Below are positions 8,124 through 15,756 of a DNA stretch of 25,890 nt, piece by piece (position 1 is the stretch's first letter; each line of letters begins with the position of its first letter). Origin of the DNA: CAINVV01 sp964506325 (GTDB lineage Bacteria; Bacteroidota; Bacteroidia; Bacteroidales; Prolixibacteraceae); NCBI GenBank assembly GCA_964506325.1, contig CAZDLO010000048.1, positions 1 through 25,890 on the forward strand, given 5' to 3'. The position numbers and the translations under genes are program-made. Below the pieces are notes generated by a model. The model saw only the letters and a list, made by a program, of their open reading frames with translations. It was not told the DNA's origin and made no database searches.

Positions 8124-9599
8124 TTAATATGAAAGGGCAAAAATCACTCTTCGGTCGGAAGGTTTTCCTGTCACCATGCATTTACCTTCCTCCATCTCCC
8201 CGTCAAATGGAATACAGCGTATAGTGGCTTTGGTCTCTTCCTTGATAAGAGCTTCAGTCTCACTGGTGCCATCCCAGTGGGCCAGGATAAATCCGGGCCT
8301 GGTCTGAAGCTGTTGCTTGAATTCATCGTATGTATCAACACTGAAGGTATTTTCCTCCCTGAATTTCAGGGCCTTTCTGAAAATATTTTCCTGAATTTCC
8401 ACCAGAAGATTTTCAATGCGGGAATCGATACCATCCATCATCTCAATTTTCTTTTCGAGCGTGTCACGACGAGCAATCTCAACGCTTCCGTTCTCCAGGT
8501 CACGTGGACCAATCGCCAACCGTACAGGAACACCTTTCATTTCATATTCTGCAAATTTCCAACCCGGACGCTGGGAATCCCTGTCATCGTATTTTACCCT
8601 AATCCCTCTTTGCTTCAGTTTGGTTACCAATTCCTTCACCTTTTCAGAAATTTGGTCAAGCTGTTCGGAATTTTTGTAGATTGGAACAATAACTACTTGT
8701 ATGGGAGCAAGTTTCGGAGGTAGAATCAATCCGTTGTTGTCAGAATGAGCCATAATAAGTGCGCCAATTAATCGGGTTGAAACACCCCAGGAAGTGGCCC
8801 AGACGTATTCCAGCTTTCCGTCACGGGAAGTGAACTGAACATCGAATGCCTTGGCAAAATTCTGACCCAGAAAATGGGAGGTTCCGGATTGCAAAGCCTT
8901 TCCATCCTGCATAAGTGCCTCAATACTATATGTTTCAAGCGCGCCTGCAAATCTTTCATGCTCTGTTTTTGCCCCTTTAATTACAGGTACTGCCATGTAA
9001 TTCTCAACGAAATCTGCATAAACATTGATCATCTTCTCAGTTTCAGCCAGCGCTTCCTCCCTGGTTTCATGAGCGGTGTGACCTTCCTGCCACAAAAATT
9101 CGGCGGTACGCAGAAACATGCGGGTACGCATCTCCCAGCGAACAACATTAGCCCATTGATTTACAAGGATTGGCAAATCGCGGTAGGATTGCACCCAATT
9201 TTTATAGGTACTCCAGATAATGGTTTCTGAGGTAGGGCGAATGATCAATTCTTCTTCCAGCTTTGCATCAGGATCAACGATAATACCCTTTCCATTGGGA
9301 TCGTTTTTTAAGCGATAATGAGTTACCACGGCACACTCTTTGGCAAATCCTTCAACGTGGCTGGCTTCTTTGGAGAAAAATGATTTGGGGATAAACAACG
9401 GGAAATATGCATTCTCATGACCGGTATCTTTAAACATTTGATCCAGGGCAGCCTGCATTTTCTCCCAGATGGCGTATCCGTAAGGTTTAATAACCATACA
9501 ACCACGAACCGCCGAATTTTCTGCCAGATCAGCTTTGCTGACCAGGTCATTGTACCATTGCGAATAATTTTCCTCCTTTGATGTAAGTTCTTTTGCCAT
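8124..9599 (-). CDS. proS: Prolyl-tRNA synthetase (archaeal/eukaryotic type)
   Basis: A 491-residue class-II aminoacyl-tRNA synthetase that charges tRNA-Pro. Its length, the lack of the bacterial editing insertion, motif 2 RTAEFLWQEGHTAH, and the C-terminal extension ending in a Tyr place it in the ProS type-3 (archaeal/eukaryotic-like) group, which is normal for Bacteroidota. Other marks are RPTSETIIWSTYKNW (motif 1/proline pocket region) and TSHFLGQNFAKAF, followed by the anticodon-binding domain from about 290 (PIQVVIVPIYKN). It starts with an ATG 51 bp downstream of a TAnnTTTG box and heads the proS-pepT-tilS unit, divergent from the Tyr/Gly/Trp-rich lipoprotein gene. Confidence 0.96.
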   Translation of the reverse strand: MAKELTSKEENYSQWYNDLVSKADLAENSAVRGCMVIKPYGYAIWEKMQAALDQMFKDTGHENAYFPLFIPKSFFSKEASHVEGFAKECAVVTHYRLKNDPNGKGIIVDPDAKLEEELIIRPTSETIIWSTYKNWVQSYRDLPILVNQWANVVRWEMRTRMFLRTAEFLWQEGHTAHETREEALAETEKMINVYADFVENYMAVPVIKGAKTEHERFAGALETYSIEALMQDGKALQSGTSHFLGQNFAKAFDVQFTSRDGKLEYVWATSWGVSTRLIGALIMAHSDNNGLILPPKLAPIQVVIVPIYKNSEQLDQISEKVKELVTKLKQRGIRVKYDDRDSQRPGWKFAEYEMKGVPVRLAIGPRDLENGSVEIARRDTLEKKIEMMDGIDSRIENLLVEIQENIFRKALKFREENTFSVDTYDEFKQQLQTRPGFILAHWDGTSETEALIKEETKATIRCIPFDGEMEEGKCMVTGKPSDRRVIFALSY

Positions 9600-9649
9600 T
9601 TTACTATTTTGGTATGATATTTGCTTGTGTTATCGTAAGTTTTCCAATG

Positions 9650-9657
9650 CAAAAGTA
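9650..9657 (-). promoter_or_regulatory. -7 box of the proS promoter
   Basis: On the minus strand TACTTTTG is a perfect TAnnTTTG match, 51-58 bases before the proS ATG. No clear -33 TTG is seen at the expected spacing. Confidence 0.5.
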
Positions 9658-9698
9658 AGGAAAATTGAAGGATTTATAAATAAAGGGAGGAACAAATC

Positions 9699-11204
9699 AT
9701 GAAAACGAATGTTAAACTGTTAATAGCCATTGCTCTTTTGGCTACAGCCTGCACAACAGGCTCAAAGGTCACCTCCAGCAGCTATCCGGACGATCTCTAT
9801 TTTACACCCGGAGATGCGAGGCCAGCAGCTCCTCAACAGGTCAGGGAGGTTGAAAAACCTCAGCAAAAGAGCATGGTTGCAATGCAGGTTGAAGAGAATG
9901 AGAATGGTAAGGTAATAAACAACTATGTCGTTCCTAAAACGAACAGAAAAGATAAAAATGCCTATTATTTTGAAGACCAGCCGGCTTATTCTGACACAAC
10001 TGTTGAGTATACAGACGACAAAGAGCAACTCACTGTCAACAATTATTACGAAGGTGAAGAGTTGAGTTATTCTACCAGAATCAGAACTTTTTACGATCCC
10101 TATTTTTACGATCCTTACTGGGACCCATACTGGAGTTTTGGTTTTGGCTATGGATGGAGCTATCCCTATTACCACTATGGATGGAGTAGTCCCTATTATG
10201 GTTATGGCTGGGGATATCCTTACTACAGTTATGGCTGGGGTTATCCTTCTTACGGGTACGGATGGGGAAATTCATACTACGGTTATGGGTGGGGTTATCC
10301 TAATTATGGCTTCGGATGGGGTTATTCCGGCTTCGGCGGGGGTTATTACGCTTCCAACACCCATTACGGTCGCCAGAACAGTTCTGGCAGACAAGGAGGC
10401 TCCAACGCTGTAAGATATGGAATGAATACCCTGAAGAGTGGCAATGTTTCCGGGGCTTCTTATGGACGCCAGGGTGTTAATACCACCCGGAATTCAGCTG
10501 CTACCAGGTTATCCGGGAGTAACAGTGTCAACGGAATTTCTGCAGGAACCAGAACAGCTGCAGGTACGTCCGGCGGATCTGCCACACGGCTTTCCCGTTC
10601 AGGCGATACCAAAGGTGCGACGATGGCTCAGCAAAGCCAGAGAGCTGGCAATACGCAGCGAATCCAGGGAACCCGGGGAGAAACCATATCCAACCTCAGG
10701 AGATCAAACAATGTCCAGTCGAATGGTGCTGTAAACCAACAAAATACTTCAACGAGGTCATCTTCATCAGGCAAAAGTTACACACCGACCTACAACAGGC
10801 CAAGGATGAACACGCAGCCTTCCTACAACAACAACAGTTCAACCAGGCAGTATTCAACTCCACAGAGTTCTGGCAGCAGTACACAACCCAGCCGATATTC
10901 AAGACCAACTGGTACCGGAACCGGCAGTAGCTCCAGCGTGTCAAGAACACAATCCACCGGAACCTACCAGCGTGGCTCAGCTGCCAGTTCCACTACCAGG
11001 TCATCGCAAGGTAGCAGCAGCTACAGCAGTGGTAAGAGTTCTGCTCCAACCAGGTCATATGAATCTACTGCACCAACCAGAACTTATACTCCGTCATCCA
11101 GCAATAGCGGGAACTCAGGCGGCAGTATTAACAGTGGTGGAAGTTCCGGCAGCTCCGGTGGCGGCGGCTCAAGGAGCAGTGGCGGAGGTGGTCGCAACAG
11201 GTAA
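9699..11204 (+). CDS. Low-complexity Tyr/Gly/Trp-rich and Ser/Thr-rich lipoprotein
   Basis: A 501-residue predicted lipoprotein. The signal peptide (residues 1-17) ends in lipobox LATAC with C18 as the lipidated cysteine. Residues about 20-125 are mixed polar. Residues about 128-220 are almost entirely Tyr, Gly, Trp, Pro and Ser, including seven tandem nonapeptides at 151-213 (unit YGWGYPYYG). Residues 220-501 are Ser/Thr/Gly/Asn/Arg/Gln-rich without hydrophobic core residues and end in GGGGSRSSGGGG-like Gly/Ser runs. I recognise no enzyme domain; it looks intrinsically disordered and surface- or periplasm-exposed. The start is fixed by GGGAGG at 9685-9690, eight bases ahead of the ATG, an unusually clear Shine-Dalgarno site here. 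It is divergent from proS. Possible roles such as matrix, adhesion or self-association are guesses from composition. Confidence 0.85.
   Translation: MKTNVKLLIAIALLATACTTGSKVTSSSYPDDLYFTPGDARPAAPQQVREVEKPQQKSMVAMQVEENENGKVINNYVVPKTNRKDKNAYYFEDQPAYSDTTVEYTDDKEQLTVNNYYEGEELSYSTRIRTFYDPYFYDPYWDPYWSFGFGYGWSYPYYHYGWSSPYYGYGWGYPYYSYGWGYPSYGYGWGNSYYGYGWGYPNYGFGWGYSGFGGGYYASNTHYGRQNSSGRQGGSNAVRYGMNTLKSGNVSGASYGRQGVNTTRNSAATRLSGSNSVNGISAGTRTAAGTSGGSATRLSRSGDTKGATMAQQSQRAGNTQRIQGTRGETISNLRRSNNVQSNGAVNQQNTSTRSSSSGKSYTPTYNRPRMNTQPSYNNNSSTRQYSTPQSSGSSTQPSRYSRPTGTGTGSSSSVSRTQSTGTYQRGSAASSTTRSSQGSSSYSSGKSSAPTRSYESTAPTRTYTPSSSNSGNSGGSINSGGSSGSSGGGGSRSSGGGGRNR
10149..10337 (+). repeat. Seven 27-bp tandem repeats coding nonapeptides
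   Basis: Within the lipoprotein gene, seven consecutive nine-residue units read YGWSYPYYH, YGWSSPYYG, YGWGYPYYS, YGWGYPSYG, YGWGNSYYG, YGWGYPNYG and FGWGYSGFG. The G-W pair at positions 2-3 is invariant and position 8 is always aromatic. Codons differ between units, so the repeat is older or kept by selection at the protein level. Confidence 0.92.
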
Positions 11205-11457
11205 CTGTAACTGGCCAGACAATCAATTATTATTCCGGAAAGGGTAAGCCTACGACCGGAACTTAAATGATAATGACAAGGTTATAAAATATTTACAGGG
11301 ATAAATTCTGACATCAGCGAATCAAAGACGAAACCTGTTTATCCTTGAAGCAATAAAACAATATATTCATGTGAAATACCCGTAAGAAAATATTCACCCT
11401 ACCGAAAATGAATATGTGGGTATGCCACCGGCAAATAAAAAAATTAATTTTATTCAA
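11205..11457. other. Intergenic stretch, 253 bp, no convincing element
   Basis: This lies between the lipoprotein gene and the outer-membrane protein gene. I see no TAnnTTTG box and no hairpin with a T tract. A weak inverted pair TTCCGG (11233-11238) and CCGGAA (11256-11261) is too short to call. An in-frame ATG at 11416 would prepend 14 residues to the next protein but precedes a good signal peptide, so it is not used. Confidence 0.5.
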
Positions 11458-12978
11458 ATGAAAAAGCTATATTTTGTACTTCTGACGCTGATTGTAACAA
11501 TATCTGTGGCATCAGCACAATATGTCGACAACGCACTCATATTTTCACAGCAAAATTATGGATCAACGGCCAGGTTAAAAGCAATGGGAAATGCCTTCGG
11601 TGCTTTGGGCGGTGATTTTGGGGCACTCAGCATCAACCCGGCAGGGATTGGTATATACCAGCGGGGGGAGGTTTCCACCACAATGAGCCTTCTCAACCAG
11701 GCAAATACTGAAGCTTCTTACCAGGGAAACACCTTCAAGGATAAAAACAATAACTTCAATTTTAAAAATTTCGGGTATGTATCCGTATTGCCGATGAAGG
11801 AAAAAAGTTCAGGTTTAGTCTCCCTCAATTTCGGATTGGGTTACAACAGGCTGGCAAACTTTAACAGCAAATCTTATGCCGGTGCCGCTAATTCACCCTA
11901 TTCACGTATGGATGCCTTTTCACAAAATACAAATGGAATCGTATATTCAGACCTGGTCTCAAATGATACTTATGACCCATATGAGCAGGGCATCCCATGG
12001 GAGAGCAAACTGGCCTGGGAAAATTACCTGATTGAAGTTACCAATCCGGATACAGGGGGTGACCAATATAGCACCTTCCTCTTTAGCGATGAAAAAGTGA
12101 AACAACTGGAATCGGTTTCACGTGAAGGTTTTATCAATGAATATGTGGCCTCTTTCGGTGCCAACTTCAGTCATAAACTCTATTTTGGCATGACCCTCGG
12201 AATGCAGGACCTGTTTTTTGATGAGGCCAAAATGTACAATGAAAGCGGTGCATGGGGGAAATTCGATTATACCAACTCTCTCAGAACCTCCGGAATTGGA
12301 TACAACGTCAAATTAGGATTAATTTATCGTCCGGTGCCGGTACTCAGAATGGGTGCTGCCATCCATACTCCTACCTATTTCTACATGAAAGAGAGCTACA
12401 GTTCAGTGATGAGCTCAAACCTGATTGATGTCTACCCCGAGGCCAACGGAACCCATTATGAGGAGACACCGATAGGGAATTACGATTATGATTTTAATAC
12501 ACCGCTGCGTGCCATAGGTAGCATTGCCTACCAGTTTGCCAAAAAAGGCCTTCTGTCGCTGGATTATGAATTTGTTAATTATGCAAATATGAAATACAGG
12601 CATGGAATGGATGGATACCAGTTTGGAGCAGAAAACGGCAATATCAAAGAAATCTACCAATCAGCAAGCAATTTTAGGGTCGGAGCTGAATACAGGGTTA
12701 CGGGGGCAGTGAGCCTCAGGGGAGGAATGGAATTCCTGGGGAATCCTTACAAATCAAGTTCGTTCGGGGTCTCTCAACCCAACACTGACTACAAATTCAA
12801 GTCTTACAATGGTGGAATCGGTTATCGCACGGGTGTATTTTCCGCCGATCTGACCTACAGCCTGGGCGACAGAACCAATTACATGTATATGTACCAGGTA
12901 GACGGATTTGATGTAGAACCTGTGAAATACCATACCTACCTGCATGAGGTATTATTTACCTTTGCGATAAGGATGTAA
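11458..12978 (+). CDS. Outer-membrane protein, OmpP1/FadL/TodX-like
   Basis: A 506-residue protein with a clear signal peptide (MKKLYFVLLTLIVTISVASA, cleaved before QYVDNAL). The N-terminal motif ARLKAMGNAFGALGGDFGALSINPAGIGIYQ is the hallmark of OmpP1/FadL-type 14-strand barrels in Bacteroidota, where the N-terminal residues form the hatch. The rest is alternating beta-strand sequence with aromatic girdles (GYVSVLPM, LNFGLGYNRL, GYRTGVFSADLTYSLG) and a final strand ending in TFAIRM. FadL relatives carry hydrophobic substrates such as fatty acids across the outer membrane; the substrate here is not shown. The ATG at 11458 is chosen over 11416 because of the signal peptide. The 3' end is convergent with cysN, six bases apart, with no hairpin between. 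Confidence 0.85.
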   Translation: MKKLYFVLLTLIVTISVASAQYVDNALIFSQQNYGSTARLKAMGNAFGALGGDFGALSINPAGIGIYQRGEVSTTMSLLNQANTEASYQGNTFKDKNNNFNFKNFGYVSVLPMKEKSSGLVSLNFGLGYNRLANFNSKSYAGAANSPYSRMDAFSQNTNGIVYSDLVSNDTYDPYEQGIPWESKLAWENYLIEVTNPDTGGDQYSTFLFSDEKVKQLESVSREGFINEYVASFGANFSHKLYFGMTLGMQDLFFDEAKMYNESGAWGKFDYTNSLRTSGIGYNVKLGLIYRPVPVLRMGAAIHTPTYFYMKESYSSVMSSNLIDVYPEANGTHYEETPIGNYDYDFNTPLRAIGSIAYQFAKKGLLSLDYEFVNYANMKYRHGMDGYQFGAENGNIKEIYQSASNFRVGAEYRVTGAVSLRGGMEFLGNPYKSSSFGVSQPNTDYKFKSYNGGIGYRTGVFSADLTYSLGDRTNYMYMYQVDGFDVEPVKYHTYLHEVLFTFAIRM

Positions 12979-12984
12979 AAAAAC

Positions 12985-14292
12985 CTACTCCTTTTCTTTC
13001 AGAATCATGCCGGCACCTACAACATTGTTGGTGGCTTCGTCAATCAGGATCAAACTTCCGGTTTCCCTGTTTCGATTGTATGAATCGAAAAAGATTGGTT
13101 TGGTAGTTCTGATAGCAATTTTTGCAATCTCGTTTAATCCAATGGTTGTGTCATCGTAAATTTCTTCAAGGGTATTGATATTAACCTTGTAGGCTATATC
13201 TGTTACAACACATTTCATTTCGTTGGAAGTGTGCTTTAACAGATATTTTCCGCGAAGTTGCAATGGCTTGTTATTCAACCAGCACACCATCAGTTCAAGC
13301 TCCTGACTTTGAATGGGTTGATTAATTGCATCTACAATCATGGAACCGCGGCTGATATCAATTTCATGTGCCAGCCTGAGGGTGACAGATTGAGGCGGAA
13401 ATGCCTGCTGAAGTTGCTCAGGTCCGAAATCAATGCCTTCAATGGTAGTTTTTTGTCCGCCGGGCAATGCAACGACCTCCTGCCCTACCCTGAAAATACC
13501 GCCGGCCACCCGTCCTGCATACCCACGATAGTCATGGAATTGGTCAGACTGTGGACGAATCACATACTGAACCGGAAACCGGGGATCTTCAAAATTATTA
13601 TCACCCCCGACAGGTATGGCCTCCATCAGGCCAATAAAGGTCGGTCCAACGTACCATGGCATATTTTGGGAAGGATCAACCACATTATCACCAAGTTTGG
13701 CACTGATTGGAATAAAATGGACATCATTGTTCCCGAGTTTAGAAGCAACTTCTGTAAAATCCGCTTTGATGGCATCATAGACTTCCCTGGAAAAATCAAC
13801 AAGGTCCATTTTGTTGACACATACCACAACATGCGGAATTTGCAAAAGAGCAGCAATATAAGCATGTCTGCGCGTTTGCTCAATTACACCATTGCGCGCA
13901 TCTATCAATATGACGGCGGCATTTGCAGTTGAAGCCCCGGTTACCATGTTCCTCGTATACTGAATATGCCCGGGAGTATCTGCAATGATAAATTTCCGTT
14001 TGGGAGTTGCAAAATAACGGTAGGCAACATCGATGGTAATACCCTGTTCTCTTTCTGCCCGCAGTCCGTCAGTCAGCAATGCAAGGTTTACCTCTTCTCC
14101 TCCCCTGCTGATACTGGCGCGCTCAATAGCTTCCATCTGATCCTCAAAAATGGCCTTGCTGTCATACAACAACCGCCCGATCAAGGTACTTTTTCCATCA
14201 TCAACGCTTCCGGCAGTAGTAAACCTGAGAAGTTCCATGTCCAAATATCCGATCTCCTTGCCGGAAAGCTGTGTTGTTGAAATATCACTCAT
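12985..14292 (-). CDS. cysN: Sulfate adenylyltransferase subunit 1 (GTPase)
   Basis: CysN is the GTPase subunit of ATP sulfurylase; GTP hydrolysis drives formation of adenosine 5'-phosphosulfate (APS) from ATP and sulfate by CysD. The 435-residue protein has the EF-Tu-like G1 motif GSVDDGKS (28-35), DTPGH (G3), NKMD (G4) and the following beta-barrel domains. It ends without a C-terminal APS kinase domain, so it is CysN, not the bifunctional CysNC. It lies 112 bp downstream of cysD on the same strand, separated by a heptanucleotide array, and the two are expected to be co-transcribed. The start is ATG at 14292; MSDIS precedes the conserved LLRFTTAGSVDDGKST. Confidence 0.95.
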   Translation of the reverse strand: MSDISTTQLSGKEIGYLDMELLRFTTAGSVDDGKSTLIGRLLYDSKAIFEDQMEAIERASISRGGEEVNLALLTDGLRAEREQGITIDVAYRYFATPKRKFIIADTPGHIQYTRNMVTGASTANAAVILIDARNGVIEQTRRHAYIAALLQIPHVVVCVNKMDLVDFSREVYDAIKADFTEVASKLGNNDVHFIPISAKLGDNVVDPSQNMPWYVGPTFIGLMEAIPVGGDNNFEDPRFPVQYVIRPQSDQFHDYRGYAGRVAGGIFRVGQEVVALPGGQKTTIEGIDFGPEQLQQAFPPQSVTLRLAHEIDISRGSMIVDAINQPIQSQELELMVCWLNNKPLQLRGKYLLKHTSNEMKCVVTDIAYKVNINTLEEIYDDTTIGLNEIAKIAIRTTKPIFFDSYNRNRETGSLILIDEATNNVVGAGMILKEKE

Positions 14293-14357
14293 TCTGATTC
14301 AATATCAAACTTAATATTAATGATAATTATGCATGTATAAACCTGTCATTCAACAGC

Positions 14358-14406
14358 ATAATTCATAACTCATAATTCATAACTCATAATTCATAACTCA
14401 TAACTC
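14358..14406. repeat. Heptanucleotide tandem array between cysD and cysN
   Basis: Seven consecutive 7-bp units alternate ataattc and ataactc, with ataactc repeated at the end. The last unit runs into the cysD stop codon (tca at 14405-14407 on the plus strand). On the coding strand the units read GAGTTAT and GAATTAT. The same family of unit occurs at 47-88, downstream of nspC. Confidence 0.92.
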
Positions 14407-15310
14407 AGAAATACCCCTCCTTCTTACGATCTTCCATCGCTGCCTCAGATCTTTTGTCATCAGCACGGCCACCACGTTCTGTAACCCGGCTTGCGGCAAC
14501 CTCCAGGATAATTTCTTCAAGGGTATTGGCCTCTGACAGGGTGACACCGGTACAGGTTATATCACCAATGGTCCTGCACCGAATCCGCTTCACTTCCGCC
14601 CTTTCCGCAGGTTTTAACTGCATAAAGGGTGCCGTTGCCAACCAGACTCCGTCACGGTTAAAAACCTCACGTTCATGGGTAAAGTAAAGGCTGGGCATGG
14701 GTATATTTTCCATCAGAATATATTGCCATACATCCATTTCAGTCCAGTTACTGATGGGGAAAACCCTGAAATGCTCACCAATGTGTTTCTTTCCGTTAAA
14801 GAGATTCCAAAGCTCCGGACGCTGGTTTTTGGGGTCCCATTGTCCGAATTCATCCCTGTGCGAGAAAAACCGCTCCTTAGCACGGGCCTTTTCCTCATCA
14901 CGCCGGCCACCACCCATAGCACAATCAAATTTCATCTCTTCCAAAGCATCCAGCAGCGTAACTGTTTGCAAAACATTACGGCTCGCATTAACACCTTTTT
15001 CTTCAACTGCTCTTCCCCTGTCTATGGAGTCCTGAACATATTTGACTATTATTTTTGTTCCTGTCTTATCGGCTAAATCATCACGGTACGCAAGTGTTTC
15101 CTCAAAATTATGGCCTGTATCAATGTGCATCAGGGGAAATGGAACCTTTGCAGGGTAGAACGCTTTTCTGGCAAGAAAAAACATGACAATAGAATCTTTT
15201 CCGCCGGAAAACAGCATAACCGGATTTTCAAATTGGGCTGCAACTTCGCGGATCACAAATATCGACTCCGACTCCAGCTCCCGAAGATGGTTAATGGTAT
15301 GTAACTCCAT
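14405..15310 (-). CDS. cysD: Sulfate adenylyltransferase subunit 2
   Basis: CysD is the catalytic PP-loop subunit of ATP sulfurylase, forming APS from ATP and sulfate with CysN. From the ATG at 15310 it has 301 residues, the normal length (E. coli 302). The PP-loop is SGGKDS at 35-40. GGGRRDEEKARAKERFFSHRD and ENIPMPSLYFTHEREV are also diagnostic, and the C-terminal segment runs RGGRADDKRSEAAMEDRKKEGYF. An upstream in-frame start at 15337 adds nine residues that do not belong to the family. A promoter with -33 and -7 elements lies at 15372-15403. The gene is divergent from the TonB-dependent receptor and is followed by cysN. Confidence 0.96.
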   Translation of the reverse strand: MELHTINHLRELESESIFVIREVAAQFENPVMLFSGGKDSIVMFFLARKAFYPAKVPFPLMHIDTGHNFEETLAYRDDLADKTGTKIIVKYVQDSIDRGRAVEEKGVNASRNVLQTVTLLDALEEMKFDCAMGGGRRDEEKARAKERFFSHRDEFGQWDPKNQRPELWNLFNGKKHIGEHFRVFPISNWTEMDVWQYILMENIPMPSLYFTHEREVFNRDGVWLATAPFMQLKPAERAEVKRIRCRTIGDITCTGVTLSEANTLEEIILEVAASRVTERGGRADDKRSEAAMEDRKKEGYF

Positions 15311-15371
15311 AAATACAATTTCAGATTTTTGACACATTCATGCCGGAAGATCCGACAGAAATAATGAGCCA

Positions 15372-15403
15372 CAAAATTAATCAATATGATGACATTTCCA
15401 CAA
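15372..15403 (-). promoter_or_regulatory. Promoter of cysDN
   Basis: On the minus strand, TTG (15401-15403) is followed after 21 bp by TAATTTTG (15372-15379), fitting the Bacteroidota TTG / TAnnTTTG pattern. The predicted start near 15365 leaves a leader of about 55 bases. No riboswitch fold was recognised in it. Confidence 0.65.
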
Positions 15404-15672
15404 GCTTTGCCCACCAGAAGTATATATGTGACAAGAAATGAAAATCAAATTCTTCATAGGGGAAAAAGGATCAGAGAGGATTAATCAATTCATTGTTTCA
15501 CCGTGCATCTCAACAGATCATTTTTTTTAATTGTTATGTATAATACCCAATCGACATTACCGGAAAATATGGTATAGGTGCCTGTTATTCAAGATTTTAA
15601 ATTCTTATATTTAAAATAGTAGTGTCAAATCATTTTAACCCTGTGCTACAATGTTAATGACCAACAAAATTG
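15404..15672. other. Intergenic stretch between cysD promoter and receptor operator
   Basis: AT-rich and without a plausible gene. Possible extra operator half-sites occur at 15623-15629 (TGTCAAA) and 15634-15640 (TTTAACC), again 11 bp apart, but a further unit at 15644-15650 (TGCTACA) is off by one base. I see no other convincing element. Confidence 0.4.
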
Positions 15673-15712
15673 TTTAACCACACTGTATTTCTTTTGAAAC
15701 ATTTCTGTAACA
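15673..15712 (+). promoter_or_regulatory. Pho-box-like direct-repeat operator of the TonB-dependent receptor
   Basis: Four 7-bp units start at 15673 (TTTAACC), 15684 (TGTATTT), 15695 (TGAAACA) and 15706 (TGTAACA), exactly 11 bp apart with 4-bp spacers. The last unit begins 20 bp before TTTGCA at 15726, the apparent -7 region (CACTTTTG, a poor TAnnTTTG match). The arrangement equals that at 20980-21030. PhoB binds 7-bp repeats spaced by 4 bp in place of a good upstream promoter element, so an activator of that family is inferred. Confidence 0.6.
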
Positions 15713-15756
15713 GCATTAGGGCACTTTTGCAGGGAAAATGAACTGATAATCTGTCT

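Noticed and set aside
7417..8127. A 236-codon open frame on the plus strand.
   Set aside because: It lies wholly opposite pepT, whose catalytic residues are all visible, and its own product has no recognisable domain.
11233..11261. Inverted repeat TTCCGG/CCGGAA as a terminator of the repetitive lipoprotein gene.
   Set aside because: The arms are only six bases, the loop is long and no T tract follows.
13258..13932. A 224-codon open frame on the plus strand.
   Set aside because: It is the antisense shadow of cysN.
14358..14406. CRISPR-like repeat array.
   Set aside because: Units are 7 bp with no spacers, and there are no cas genes.
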